64,000 nucleotides of DNA, taken from the NCBI GenBank assembly GCA_946811695.1, contig OX328126.1:7888197-7952196 (forward strand). The letters run 5' to 3'. Below, in pieces: positions 52,912 to 64,000 of this stretch; within the stretch, counting starts at the first letter, position 1, and every line of letters starts with the position of its first letter. A program made the position numbers and the translations under genes. A model generated the notes under the pieces. That model worked only from the letters and a program-made list of their open reading frames with translations, had not been told where the DNA came from and ran no database searches. Source of the DNA: Gonocerus acuteangulatus. Taxonomy: Eukaryota; Arthropoda; Insecta; Hemiptera; Coreidae.

Positions 52912-54300
52912 ATGTTCTGTTTGATGATTACGAAAAGTGAAGGGCGTCATAGTTTCCTGAAGAAATTATTTTTTTCTACAATAGCTCTGAAGAAAATTGT
53001 TTTTTTCGGTTGCTCAATGATTCAACAGGTTGAACCGGCTAATGGAGGACAATCTTGATGTGATTAATAACATCTGTAAAGCGTGTAACTCACGCAAAGC
53101 CATCCAGAGAAAGGAGTGAAGCCATACAAATCACACGGCTCTTAATGGGGCAACATGGACAAAAAAAAAACACCCATTCTTATGTCCGCACAAAAAAATT
53201 AATTGCTTCAACCGGTTTTAATGATAGCCTAATGATATGAGTAATAGAATAGATTAAAAAAAATGATATGGAGATTAATAATATAAACAGATTGATAGCC
53301 AACAAAAAAAAACCGGTGTAGATATAATGAAGTGGTTAAAGATCACTTTGCCACGGGCTTTGATGGCACTGACATTGTACTGTTCGGAGGGTGGGATGAG
53401 TTCAAAGGGTTCGTGTCCTATTCACAGCCGAAAAGCCCTACGTGTTTTGTGCTGTCTCTACTATTGTGCTTCTAATCTTTAGATGTTCTCTCCCCTTCCT
53501 ATCTTCAGTCTAGGCTCTTTACCGGTGGTTTTTATCGGCTACAACTACGAAGTGCTAATCTAAGGGCTTCTTCATTTCCAGTTTCTTTGGGGTAGTTTTT
53601 TTTTTTGTTTGTTTGTTTGATGTTGAGTCTCTTTCGTCGAAGAAACACTACGGTGAAAGGTGTGTTACAGATGTCGAAATCCCGGGCACAGAGAATAAAA
53701 ATGTCAGCAAGCTAGCGAATTCAGTAAACAAACCTAAAAGCCTTTGATATTTTATATTTGTTTTAAAAATGTGAATTAATTATTAAAAGATTAACGACCG
53801 AATTTATATTAAAAATTACACCAAAAATATTTTTTTTATTACCTACATAAACAGCTCAATGGATGTCGCTTTGTAAGGCGCAAGAAAAAAAATATATCAA
53901 AGAGTTCAAAGCAATTGTTCATAAAATTACCTGAGTTAACTATGGCGTCAAAGAAGCAGCCAAATGTTCCGGTTTTTCGTTCCATGCGCAGACGATTCGT
54001 CGGAAATAAAAAGTCCATCCGATGGGTTATTCAAACGCCATTATGTCATAAAATATTCAATCTAAGACCCTGAACTTGGTCTCATCGTAAAATAATTTAA
54101 TATGTTACAAGTGTTGTATCGACATGTTTTTTCGTACAACGCTTTGTTTAATCGATACATCGAGATTTGTTCCAAAAACACAATTTTTTGAGTTTTTCTC
54201 GAAAGCGAAACCAAAACGAGAAAATCACCAAAGGACTTTTTGACTTAGTTTTCCGATTCCCCATCGATATACGAAGTCTATCGGTTAAAGACAGGGACTC
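52912..54300. other. No supported gene
   Basis: Unique sequence. The 53320-53720 segment is less AT-rich but shows no long frame or splice pattern I can support. 54160-54250 faintly resembles Fam-A. Confidence 0.5.
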
Positions 54301-54301
54301 C

Positions 54302-54306
<5 letters not shown>

Positions 54307-54350
<44 letters not shown>
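54307..54350. repeat. (TA)n microsatellite
   Basis: About 22 units. Confidence 0.97.
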
Positions 54351-54354
<4 letters not shown>

Positions 54355-54661
54355 AAAGTTAAACCATCATTCAAGCGCCTCTAATGAAGCCGTGATAAGA
54401 AAATTCATAGCTAATAAAAAAGTGTTTATTCTTTTGGACTTATTGGTTTAACAGATATACGGAGGTTACTTCGGTTTAAACTGTTTACCTCTTACTAATG
54501 ATAATTTAAACGTGTGAGTCATTTCCAGAACCCTGGAAGATAAGCGTGTGAAACGGAGTTAAGTGTCTAGCCGAGTAAGAAGTACCTTTAAGTCGAGTTT
54601 TTGTCTCGTCTCAAAACAAGCTGGGTTTCTGAGAGATCTCGCTCCAGATATCAAGGAATTC

Positions 54662-54960
<299 letters not shown>

Positions 54961-55285
54961 TTCTTTCTTAAAAAATTCTCTATTTTTGAGGTGTTCCTTT
55001 TTATTTTCGGTAGGTTCCTTCTTCTTCTGCTCTAGTCCCTCCTTTGTGAGGGTAGGGAGCAGGCAGCACGGCCCATCTTTGTCTTTTCTTCCCTATTTAA
55101 TATGTTTATCAGATTCAAATTACGGAAGTGTAAAGTGGTACCACTTTGCTCTTTATGTCTCTCGTGGGTTTTTATTTTCTGAATTTTAAAAGAGACGAAT
55201 GGTTTTCTATTTGTTCTACCTCTTTTCTTTACTAAGTGTTGGCGCCAATTGATTAAAACGAAACCAAATGAAAAAAAAAGTGGAG
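54961..55285. other. No supported gene
   Basis: Pyrimidine-rich; no domain in the ORFs. Confidence 0.45.
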
Positions 55286-55435
55286 GCCTGGTGGCCGTGA
55301 GAAGTAAGGCGTGAGCAATCCGTCCCTTAGATACTGAGTTTAATTCCGAGTAGTGGCTTTTCATTCGATAAAAGAAAATACATCAGTCTGGCAAGAAAAG
55401 GTTGGTAACTTGTAGAGAACCCGTCCAAAAAAAAA
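55286..55435 (+). mobile_element. SINE-C, near full length
   Basis: Head GGAGGCCTGGTGGCCGTGAG, AAGTAAGGCGTGAGC, B box-like GAGTTTAATTCC, then GGTTGGTAACTTGTAGAGAA and CCCGTCC with an A run. Links the heads at 46.1 kb with the tail at 14.3 kb. Confidence 0.85.
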
Positions 55436-55439
55436 CTTG

Positions 55440-55880
55440 TCATTTCTGTTAATAAAATATATTTTTCTAATGCTTCCTTAACCTCAAACCCAACTAAAAT
55501 GTCAATATCTTAGTTTAGATGATTGTCAAACGTCTGGACAATTTTTCAACTGAATCAATCATTTCTGAATACTTATGCCGAAAATTAGTTACGATTACTA
55601 GTTCTATCGAATATTTTCATAAACGGTTACAGATATCGCTTTAAAAATCGTTTCATTCGTTTTCTTAAGTTACAAAACCTATAAAAAGTTTACTTGCCAG
55701 CATATAAACGTTTTTATTTTGATTTGTTTTTCACAAATTTTGCCCCCCAAAAAATCTGTTTTCCGGTGGAAAGATTCTGTTTGTTACCAAACTCGACCTT
55801 TGAATTTTTGTATCAAATTTCACCTGAATTGGACCATTTTGGGGGCAGGTAAAGAGCGAACAGACAATTTGTAAATCCTT
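55440..55880 (-). mobile_element. Fam-A fragment, minus strand
   Basis: TCCTTAACCTCAAACCCAAC, TCAATCATTTCTGAATAC, TCGTTTCATTCGTTTTCTTA and GGTGGAAAGATTCTGTTTGT follow the reverse Fam-A order to AAAGAGCGAACAGACAATTT. Confidence 0.75.
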
Positions 55881-56900
55881 CAATATAATCAGCATCCTTT
55901 GGCTATTATTTACTTGAAATACCTTTAACTGATAATTTATAATATGAATAACACCTTGGCTGCGGATTACGCCGCATGTGAGTCATCACAGACCCACTCG
56001 CTGTGGCGGTACGACGCCGCATGTGCGTCCTGGGGGCTACGTGGCAAGCTGGAAGAAAAAGTTAAAATGTTTTGGGGATCGGCTACAGACCTCCAGGTTG
56101 GTTTATTTGTTCCTCCGTCGTCTCAGGGAGTGTTTTGAGTACTTTATTCTAGAATCGTTCCGGGCTCAGATCTTTCTGTGAATGTTTGGAGGAGTTTCTT
56201 CACCACGCGTGCGTCATGGTAAAAAACATGTTTCCGATGGAAATTATCTCGAATTTCTAAGGGGTAAGTTATTTTATTACATTATCAAAACAAATAAAAT
56301 AAAAAAATACCATTTTTTGGATGGTTTGGAGTTTACCGCTCCCGCTGTGAAAGTGTTAATCTTTGTGCCAAGAACACTCTCCTGAAAAGATCAGTTATGC
56401 CAAATCACCTACAGCTCTACATCCATTCTTAAATTCTTTAAACGTCCCCACCAGTTCCTCCCTCCATCCCTCTTCTTACACGTCACCTCCTAGTATCCTC
56501 ACTTGTGCGTGACTCTCCCCCACTAATTAGAACACGGTATCATCCTTTCTGCTTTGTTGGCTGGTATGACTAAACGTCCCGCTCAAAGTTAGAGAAATCC
56601 GTGCGTTTAGTAGACCGCCAATGGTTGTATTGATTTACGTTTTTCTGAACGGGTCTGTTACCCATTGAAGCAATAGGTCTCTTATTCTTTGATGAAACGT
56701 CAAGTGGAACTACGGGAGTATCCTGCTGAAGGCTGACAGATGTCGGTGATATTTGGATTCCTACTCTGGATGTTGCCAGGAGTTGCCATAGGTGTCGGGG
56801 TTACTGGCTACTTCCTTGCCATCAAGTCCATCTGCCTTAGGGAAACGGTTGGGGCTGGCGCTTTGAAAATACAAGACTTCCCCAGGCTATTGGCAGAGAA
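55881..56900. other. No supported gene
   Basis: Two overlapping ~65-codon ORFs at 55944-56181 and others to 56982 have no recognisable domain. Confidence 0.45.
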
Positions 56901-56919
56901 TGCCCTGGAAGATGGTATG

Positions 56920-57375
56920 GCGAAAAGCACAGTATATCTCGAAGGACCATCACACCATTACATCTATCATCTCCCAATTTGACTACGGTAGCCTCGTGTA
57001 TGGAGGGCTCACTGGGGAGCTTGAGGATCGTCATAAACGGCAAATGAACTTTTGTACCAGTATTACACCCAAAATCCCCAATGATGTTCATATTTCACAA
57101 CGATTGACTAGAAGTCACCATTTCCAACCTACCACCTAGAGGTTCCTTCCTTTACCAAACCATTCCTACCAAATCCTCTGCCCACATCTACAACCTCCTC
57201 CAGTTCAAATCCTCTTCCACATCCGAAGTACCGTCCTCGTTTCTCTCAGACCTCTATCCTTCTGCTCTTTGAACCTCTTTCATCTCCCAAGCCACCTTCT
57301 TCTGGCGCTCTCTCCCTCTCCCTATCCGACACTCCTCTTCCTTATCTGTATATAAATCTCTCCGGGAAGACTCTG
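56920..57375 (+). pseudogene. LINE RT C-terminal fragment, frameshifted
   Basis: Same family as 28681-29460. ITSIISQFDYGSLVYGGL then GELEDRHKRQMNF in one frame (about 56945-57045); a second frame from about 57132 reads GSFLYQTIPTKSSAHIYNLL, QFKSSS, SFLSDLYPSAL, stop, FISQATFFWRSLPLPIRHSS. The order matches FDYG...SVLYQ...YIFQLLKFKSS...SDLY...ATSLWNSLPLSVRH in the other copy. At least two frameshifts and one stop make it dead. Confidence 0.8.
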
Positions 57376-57399
57376 TACCATTAGTTTTTATTCTTGTCA

Positions 57400-58086
57400 T
57401 TTCCATTAATATCACAGCCACACAAAAAAGTACACGACTACCGTTTGGAGGGCCCTGTCTTTTTCCAATGCATAGAGGACACTCTAATTACCATGTAGGC
57501 AAATTTATATATATATATATAAAAAAAAAAATAGTTCGAAAATGGAAGATTAATTAATATATTTTAGGCCGTTTATTTAATTTACTTCAATTGATACATT
57601 GCTTAAATAAAATATGGGGACAATTTTCAAGGGTTGTATTTCTGGATTTTAAGGATAGCATCACTTCAAGAATATTCTCCAAAGGCCTTGGGACAATATT
57701 TGTATAAGAACTCTAACACTGTATGCATTAGAAAAAATATTAAATACTAAAATATAAGCAAAAGGCGATTTTATTTTAAAAATGTCGTATATTTTAAGGG
57801 CTGACTCTTCGCTAAAAATGTACTAATCGAGTTCGTTGAGGTCTCAAAAAATTAGTATTTAAAAACCATTACACAGGAAATAGTCGTTTATTTTTGTTAA
57901 CAACTTGAATAAAAATATTATTGTCTAAAATATACTAAATTATCTGTTTTACGAGATGGGGCTTAAACACCACGGGCTTTTTCTGACTCCGGATTCGGTT
58001 TCAGCGACCCCAAAAACGTACAGTAAACGTGGTCTGGTCTCTGGGTTCGGACTTTTTTTTTGTGTGTGGCTGTGTAATTGGTCCAG
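57400..58086. other. No supported gene
   Basis: AT-rich, with a short TA run at 57509-57521. Nothing recognised. Confidence 0.5.
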
Positions 58087-58275
58087 GCCAACGGCCATAG
58101 TCACGTTGAATATACCGGTTTCCGTTGATCACCGAAGTTAAGCAACGTCGGGCGTGGTCAGTACCTGAATGGGTGACCAACCATGTGCTGTTGACAATAT
58201 AAAAGGGTGACAACCTGTAGATAGCCTAGCGTAAACAGCCTAATTGTTGATAAGCCGGTAAAAGAAAAAAAAAAT
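58087..58275 (+). mobile_element. 5S rRNA-derived SINE
   Basis: 58087-58195 aligns to 5S rRNA: GCCAACGGCCATAGTCACGT, then ATCACCGAAGTTAAGCAACG, TCGGGCGTGGTCAGTACC (containing the internal pol III promoter region) and TGAATGGGTGACCAACC. About ten bases are missing near the 3' end of the 5S part and several paired positions are changed, so it is not a working 5S gene. The tail (AAAAGGGTGACAACCTGTAG, ATAGCC, then A-rich at 58261-58275) resembles the SINE-C tail. Confidence 0.85.
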
Positions 58276-59050
58276 CGGTCAAAGTTCAAATATAAGTTTA
58301 ATTAGATTAATTAATTGCTGTACTCTTATTATAATTTATGTTACATTAAGGGACATATTTATTATTCTAAAGACATAAAAATTCCCATAATAAAGCTATT
58401 TTTTTTAATTCGAGAAAAATATATATATATTATTAGAAAAAGTTGTATTTGGCAGTACAGAATTGCAATACCTTTAACCTAGACAAAAGGCAGCCCTGAC
58501 GCAAAACATTTGCGCGCCACGTTGTGGATGTTTGGATTGCTTAAAATTGTATTGTAACGGGCAAATTTATAATTTATTTATTATGAGTTCAGTCCTTTAT
58601 AAGTTGAATTGTTAAATATAATAATTATATAGCCTAGGCGAAGTGGTTAGGCTTGTCCCACAATACATCCCAGCATGCAAAGTATTGTCACACTTATTAA
58701 ATATAAACAGTAGCAATATTCTCAATAATCCTTCCAGTGTAAGTAAACATTTATGCGAATAATTAAAATGCCTTTTATAAACAGAAATATTTATATTACA
58801 CTGTTGTAACGTCAAAAGTTGTTTTTTTTATTTTTGGAGGGGGGGGGCTTAAATCAACATAGCCGTGAAATAAACATTTCAAAATGTCTGCGGCGCTAAA
58901 GTGCAAATGCATATTAGATTTTTACGGGTCTTTGGAAATGGGTAACTTTGAATATGGTTGCATTTTCAGTGAAGTGCTCTGTGAATATGGTTGCATTTTC
59001 AGTGAAGTGCTCTGTGAAACATTCCACCAGGTTCAACATGGATTTATAGA
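58276..59050. other. No supported gene; 33-bp duplication
   Basis: AT-rich; GAATATGGTTGCATTTTCAG with TGAAGTGCTCTGT occurs twice in tandem (58950-59015). The end may already be LINE sequence. Confidence 0.5.
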
Positions 59051-60439
59051 ATGACCGATGACAGGTCAGCTGTTACCATTCAGTATTTATTTCTTAATAT
59101 TATTTGTATTTTCCATTTATTTAATACAATTGTAAAATCACAGATTACTTATGGAAGCGAAATATGGGCTCTTAGATATCTTGACTTAATCGAAAGATCT
59201 CAATCGAAATTTATAAAAAACCTCCTTTATCTTCCAAAAAATACACCTGGTCATTATCTCAGACTAGAAACAGGTTCCTTTAAAATAAGTTTACAAATAT
59301 TTAAATTAATAATCAAATACTGGATAAGATTAATGGAAATGCCCGAACACAGAATTCCTAAAATTTGCTTCAAGAAGTTATTGAACTTACAAACACGCAA
59401 TCCAAAGGAAATAAAATATAATTGGGCTACTCAGGTGAAAGAGTTAATTCCTGTAAATAGTAAACATCTCTAGGAAGAACAAAACCCATATCTAGTCAGA
59501 ACAATATTCAACAAACTAATCAGCCAATTTCAAAATACCTTATTAGAATATGATCTAAATCGAGTAAACAATAGTTGATTCAATAGATTCTATAATAACA
59601 TAAAACCTACTCACATAACGGGAGCATCATATCTTCAGAACAATATTACATTTAACAAAATAAAACTCTTAGCCCAATTAAGGCTCAGTTCAGAAAAGAG
59701 GATAAACCTCTACAATAAAAATAAACTCACCATTGACACAAACACGCCATGTTCTGCCTGCGAACTACAAGAACTAGAAACACTACAACACATATTCTTC
59801 ATCTGCCCCTTGTACTCTCCTATTAGGAAGTTGTATATAGATAGATATATCACATCTACAACCACGCCATGTTCTGCTTGCGAACTACAAGAACTAGGAA
59901 CACTACAACACATATTCTTCATCTGCCCCTTGTACTCTCCTATTAGGAAGTTGTATATAGATAAATACATCACATCTACAACCACGCCATGTTCTGCTTG
60001 CGAACTACAAGAACTAGGAACACTACAACACATATTCTTCATCTGCCCCTTGTACTCTCCTATTAGGAAGTTGTATATAGATAGATATATCACATCTACA
60101 ACCACGCCATGTTCTGCTTGCGAACTAGAAACACTAGAACACATATTCTTCATCTGCCCCTTGTACTCTCCTATTAGGAAGTTGTATATAGATAGATATA
60201 TCACATCTACAAACACGCCATGTTCTGCCTGCGAACTACAAGAACTAGAAACACTAGAACACATATTCTTCATCTGCCCCTTGTACTCTCCTATTAGGAA
60301 GTTGTATATAGATAAATATATCACATCTAATCCTCCAAAGGTAGAAATGCTACTATCAGCTCCAGATAAGGCTTTGATTAATGATCTAAATAAATACTTA
60401 GATAGAATCATAAAGCTGAGGTCATTTATTTTATTATAG
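59051..60439 (+). pseudogene. Non-LTR retrotransposon ORF2 C-terminus with amplified zinc-binding motif
   Basis: One reading frame runs from about 59100 to the stop at 60439 with only two internal stops (TAG 59471-59473, TGA 59576-59578). It starts in the post-RT region: VKSQITYGSEIWALRYLDLI, ERSQSKFIKNLLYLPKNTP, LRLETGSFKISLQ. Then comes LLAQLRLSSEKR and the C-terminal motif CSACELQELETLQHIFFIC followed by PLYSPIRK: C-x2-C, H, C as in many LINE ORF2 tails. From 59747 this motif and its linker (RKLYIDRYITST) are repeated in frame with a 120-bp period, about five extra copies, one lacking three codons (about 60121). The last copy leads into SNPPKVEMLLSAPDKAL and the natural end. The RT palm is missing, so the element is 5'-truncated. 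Confidence 0.88.
59747..60340 (+). repeat. 120-bp in-frame tandem array in the LINE
   Basis: Units TGTTCTGCYTGCGAACTACA, AGAACTAGRAACACTAC/GAACA, CATATTCTTCATCTGCCCCT, TGTACTCTCCTATTAGGAAG, TTGTATATAGATARATAYAT, CACATCTACAACCACGCCA. About six copies; copy 5 has a 6-9 bp deletion that keeps the frame. Confidence 0.96.
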
Positions 60440-60722
60440 ATTAAACATCTGTAATTTGACATTATCTTCTTTATTATTGAATTTATTTTTGTCTTTACTT
60501 TGTGTGAAATTACACTTAGCTTAAGATGCATTTATGTATTTATTTTTCTTAATTTGAATTCAGTAGAAGCCTCATTTTATTACTATTTATTATGTGTAAA
60601 AGATAAGGTTATATTTTATTTTTTGCAAATTATATTTTTTATTAATGCAATAAGGCTGCAACCCTTGCATATAAGTTGTAAAACTTGAGCAATAAAGCAT
60701 ATTATTATTATTATTATTATTA
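60440..60722 (+). mobile_element. LINE 3' untranslated region, AATAAA and (ATT)n tail
   Basis: AT-rich; AATAAA at 60691-60696 is followed by (ATT) repeats at 60701-60722, the tandem 3' tail of the LINE. Confidence 0.8.
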
Positions 60723-61215
60723 TAATATTATTTGTATTTCAGCTTCATTTCAATTATGATGGCAGACCTTGAATTACTAGAAATAAACTGTGATTTTGTC
60801 CCTCATAGAGTTTACGCTATACCTGGTGATGGTCTATACGAGGTAATAATATCCCGAACCCTTGCACAGCCTCCTCGCCCATCAGCATCCCCAGTCAGAA
60901 CACTTAAATATAAATTTTTAAAGAAAGTCCATTTATTATTGAGAACGAATTTTAACCTGTACTGGTTAAACTCCCGTTACTGGTAACCTATAGATAACGG
61001 GTTATCTGTTTCTTGACACTGGTCCGGGGCGCTCCAGTGTCAAGAAACATTATAATTTTCTCACTTATCAATTGAGGAGTAACATATAGTATGACGGAAA
61101 CCTTCCTATAATAAACTGCACAAAATTATGTAGTAGCATCAATTTTGATGATATATTATGTAACGCAATAAAATAAACACTAATCTGACGCGACGAAACA
61201 CGGGTAGACAGCTAG
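60723..61215 (+). mobile_element. Helitron (H4), 5'-truncated
   Basis: GACCTTGAATTACTAGAAAT, GGTAACCTATAGATAACGGG and CACAAAATTATGTAGTA match H2/H3; 3' end CGCGACGAAACACGGGTAGA, CAGCTAG followed by T. The open frame at 60732-60986 starts inside the shared sequence but is not conserved open in H2 or H3. Confidence 0.82.
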
Positions 61216-61289
61216 TTTTAGTTATAAAATGTAGTTTTATTTAAAATATGGCCGTACTCAGATCATCTAGATATTCTCATTTCCTTATT

Positions 61290-61461
61290 TTTTTTTACGG
61301 CGCTTCGACAACTAGGCCATTAGCGCCGACACCCAGAGTGCAGCAAGGAATTTTCCCAACGAGCCGTGGGATGAGAAAATTCCTGCCACCGGTGGGAATC
61401 GAACCCACCATCTCCCGCTTATGAATCTAAGGCGCTAGCGACTAGACCACGGGATACCCTT
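61290..61461 (-). mobile_element. SINE-B, minus strand
   Basis: T run at left, ACGGCGCTTCGACAACTAGG, B box GGGAATCGAACCC, inverted head GCGACTAGACCACGGGATAC. Flanks CATTTCCTTATT (61278-61289) and CATTTCTTTATT (61462-61473), a 12-bp duplication with one change. Confidence 0.92.
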
Positions 61462-61473
61462 CATTTCTTTATT

Positions 61474-61900
61474 ATGTCAAAATGTGCGCCAATAGATTTT
61501 CCACTTTGAGCAAAAAGTTTCTCAAAAAGATATTTGAAATCACTCTTGTATTGTAAGTAATTGACCACAGCTGAGATGCGTGATCTAATTTCCGTTCAAT
61601 GCCCGTGTAGTCATCGGTAGAATAGTTCCGATGAGTGATTCCAGGACTCGAGCAATGAGGAGAGCATTTTCGGCGCGTGACTCACTCATCTTTGATGTCA
61701 TTCGATGCAACTTTCGAATGGAGGCACGAAACGTCACAGTACAGAACTAGCAAAGTTAAAATCTGCTAAATTGTTACTTTGTATAATATGTTAGCATATT
61801 TGGCTATTTGTATAATTAAAGAATTAAGACAATTTGTATTCTCCCATGTCTAGATGTAAAATGAACTATATAAATACAGTGTAATGTATATTTGTATACT
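61474..61900. other. No supported gene
   Basis: Nothing recognised. Confidence 0.5.
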
Positions 61901-63955
61901 ACTAGCTGTTATCCGTTGTGCGATGCTACACCTACTTAACGCATCTGGAAAAGCCCAAATAAATTATAAACCAAATAAGTAATATTAAAATCTAATAACA
62001 CAAATCTGTAACTGTTCGGGTTCACAGTTTCGAACTCGTGGCCTCGGAACTGTTAGTCCTAGAGGATCTTAACCTAGCCTATGACATTCCCCGGATCAAG
62101 ACCTACATGTGTGCCAATTTTGCTCAAATACAGTCAAACGGTGGGGGTTTGTTTAAGGAACAAACATACAGACTTCTTACTTTTTTCCTCAGTGTTTTTA
62201 TCATATTTTGGTCAAATACAGTCAAACGGTGGGGGTTTGTTTAAGGAACAAACATACAGACTTCTTACTTTTTTCCTCAGTGTTTTTATCATATTTTGGT
62301 CAAATACAGTCAAACGGTGGGGGTTTGTTTAAGGAACAAACATACAGACTTCTTACTTTTTTCCTCAGTGTTTTTATCATATTTTGGTCAAATACAGTCA
62401 AACGGTGGGGGTTTGTTTAAGGAACAAACATACAGTCAAACGGTGGGGGTTTGTTTAAGGAACAAACATACAGACTTCTTACTTTTTTCCTCAGTGTTTT
62501 TATCATATTTTGGTCAAATACAGTCAAACGGTGGGGGTTTGTTTAAGGAACAAACATACAGACTTCTTACTTTTTTCCTCAGTGTTTTTATCATATTTTG
62601 GTCAAATACAGTCAAACGGTGGGGGTTTGTTTAAGGAACAAACATACAGTCAAACGGTGGGGGTTTGTTTAAGGAACAAACATACAGACTTCTTACTTTT
62701 TTCCTCAGTGTTTTTATCATATTTTGGTCAAATACAGTCAAACGGTGGGGGTTTGTTTAAGGAACAAACAAACAGACTTCTTACTTTTTTCCTCAGTGTT
62801 TAAGGAACAAACATACAGACTTCTTACTTTTTTCCTCAGTGCTTAAGGAACAAACATACAGACTTCTTACTTTTTTCCTCAGTGTTTAAGGAACAAACAT
62901 ACAGACTTCTTACTTTTTTCCTCAGTGTTTAAGGAACAAACATACAGACTTCTTACTTTTTTCCTCAGTGTTTAAGGAACAAACATACAGACTTCTTACT
63001 TTTTTCCTCAGTGTTTAAGGAACAAACATACAGACTTCTTACTTTTTTCCTCAGTGTTTAAGGAACAAACATACAGACTTCTTACTTTTTTCCTCAGTGC
63101 TTAAGGAACAAACATACAGACTTCTTACTTTTTTCCTCAGTGTTTAAGGAACAAACATTCAGACTTCTTACTTTTTTCCTCAGTGTTTAAGGAACAAACA
63201 TACAGACTTCTTACTTTTTTCCTCAGTGTTTAAGGAACAAACATAGAGACTTCTTACTTTTTTCCTCAGTGCTTAAGGAACAAACATACAGACTTCTTAC
63301 TTTTTTCCTCAGTGTTTAAGGAACAAACATACAGACTTCTTACTTTTTTCCTCAGTGTTTAAGGAACAAACATACAGACTTCTTACTTTTTTCCTCAGTG
63401 TTTAAGGAACAAACATACAGACTTCTTACTTTTTTCCTCAGTGTTTAAGGAACAAACATACAGACTTCTTAATTTTTTCCTCAGTGTTTAAGGAACAAAC
63501 ATAGAGACTTCTTACTTTTTTCCTCAGTGCTTAAGGAACAAACATACTGACTTCTTACTTTTTTCCTCAGTGTTTAAGGAACAAACATACAGACTTCTTA
63601 CTTTTTTCCTCAGTGTTTAAGGAACAAACATAGAGACTTCTTACTTTTTTCCTCAGTGCTTAAGGAACAAACATACAGACTTCTTACTTTTTTCCTCAGT
63701 GTTTAAGGAACAAACATACAGACTTCTTACTTTTTTCCTCAGTGTTTAAGGAACAAACATACAGACTTCTTACTTTTTTCCTCAGTGCTTAAGGAACAAA
63801 CATACTGACTTCTTACTTTTTTCCTCAGTGTTTAAGGAACAAACATACAGACTTCTTACTTTTTTCCTCAGTGTTTAAGGAACAAACATACAGACTTCTT
63901 ACTTTTTTCCTCAGTGTTTTTATCATATTTTTTCATTTAAATATATTTTTATCTA
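61901..63955 (-). mobile_element. Helitron (H5), minus strand, with expanded 5' region
   Basis: Plus-strand ACTAGCTGTTATCCGTTGTG is the inverted 3' end. GGATCAAGACCTACATGTGT and GCCAATTTTG and TCAAACGGTG match, inverted, the 5' part of H1 (CACACCGTTCGACCG, GGCACACAGGTAGGTCTTGA). In H1 the 5' end then follows within about 60 bases; here it is replaced by 1.8 kb of tandem repeats before an AT-rich end near 63955. Confidence 0.78.
62115..63925. repeat. Two-level minisatellite: 88-bp then 43-bp units
   Basis: 62115-62800 repeats an 88-bp unit made of TTTAAGGAACAAACATACAG, ACTTCTTACTTTTTTCCTCA, GTG plus TTTTTATCATATTTTGGTCA, AATACAGTCAAACGGTGGGG, GTTTG, with two short (44-bp) variants. From about 62800 to 63925 only the first 43 bp is repeated, about 26 times. 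The last copy regains TTTTTATCATATTTT. Overlapping ORFs in three frames follow from 88 and 43 not being multiples of 3. Confidence 0.97.
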
Positions 63956-64000
63956 AACTATTTTCAAAATTATAAGTATTATCTTTATGTTATGATTATT

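Noticed and set aside
58087..58195. Functional 5S rRNA gene
   Set aside because: About ten bases are missing and stem positions altered; it carries a SINE-like tail and is a single copy rather than a cluster.
59710..60531. 273-codon minus-strand ORF opposite the LINE array
   Set aside because: Shadow of the in-frame plus-strand array; the plus strand has the recognisable LINE motif.
60732..60986. 84-codon ORF in Helitron H4 as a captured gene
   Set aside because: The same segment in H2 and H3 has deletions and frame breaks, so the frame is not conserved.

Overview
The window is AT-rich nuclear DNA from a multicellular animal. The one recognisable host coding segment is a single Wnt-family exon at 19705-19931 (minus strand), best matched to Wnt10, with a good splice acceptor and donor. 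There is no bacterial-type gene organisation. An arthropod, probably an insect, fits the mobile-element mix (a mariner piece, Jockey-like LINE ends, Penelope-like remnants, Helitrons, tRNA- and 5S-derived SINEs), but that placement is inference. Everything else I can identify is transposon remnants and tandem repeats, so this looks like intron and intergenic DNA around one Wnt gene. Most apparent ORFs are read-throughs of microsatellites or of minisatellites.

Labels used below (mine): SINE-A (tRNA-derived, about 350 bp), SINE-B (tRNA-derived, about 190 bp, poly-A tail), SINE-C (tRNA Ser/Leu-like head, AT tail); Fam-A (about 1.3 kb non-autonomous element with a 5' hairpin and an internal TA microsatellite, the commonest repeat here); Fam-D (about 1.1-1.3 kb element with internal degenerate ~150-bp repeats); Fold-1 (long-inverted-repeat elements sharing a GCTCGC-rich core); Sat-S (a ~230-260 bp tandem satellite).

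Layout: 0-9.6 kb holds SINE-A/B copies, a Penelope-like GIY-YIG remnant with its 3' end, and Fam-A pieces in a tandem duplication. 9.7-14.6 kb is a segmental duplication with a complex GC-rich satellite and a 36-bp minisatellite between its copies, and one copy carries a SINE-C insertion whose empty site survives in the other. 15.6-18 kb holds a Fold-1 element with an 8-bp TSD and a 1.42-kb TIR element. 19.7 kb is the Wnt exon. 20-25 kb has a MITE expanded into an 80-bp minisatellite, a SINE-B nested in a SINE-A, and a 1,001-bp hAT-type foldback with a perfect 8-bp TSD. 26-29.5 kb has a broken mariner transposase, another foldback and a LINE RT 3' end. 30.5-35.8 kb has Helitrons, nested Fam-A and another Fold-1. 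36.2-39.6 kb is Sat-S, cut by several datable insertions. 39.7-46.3 kb has LINE C-termini, Fam-D, minisatellites, and a palindrome with a hammerhead-like core. 47.4-52.9 kb has a 20-copy 47-bp minisatellite, AT-rich repeats and a Helitron with a CTCA microsatellite. 54-58.3 kb has TC microsatellites, a LINE piece and a 5S-rRNA-derived SINE. 59-60.7 kb is a fairly young LINE whose C-terminal zinc-binding motif is amplified in frame. 61.9-64 kb is a Helitron whose 5' end has expanded into a 1.8-kb minisatellite.

No cooperating set of genes is present. The interest lies in mobile-element biology: nested insertions with exact target-site duplications, several families that expand their own termini into satellites, terminal motifs shared across families, and the in-frame LINE motif amplification.
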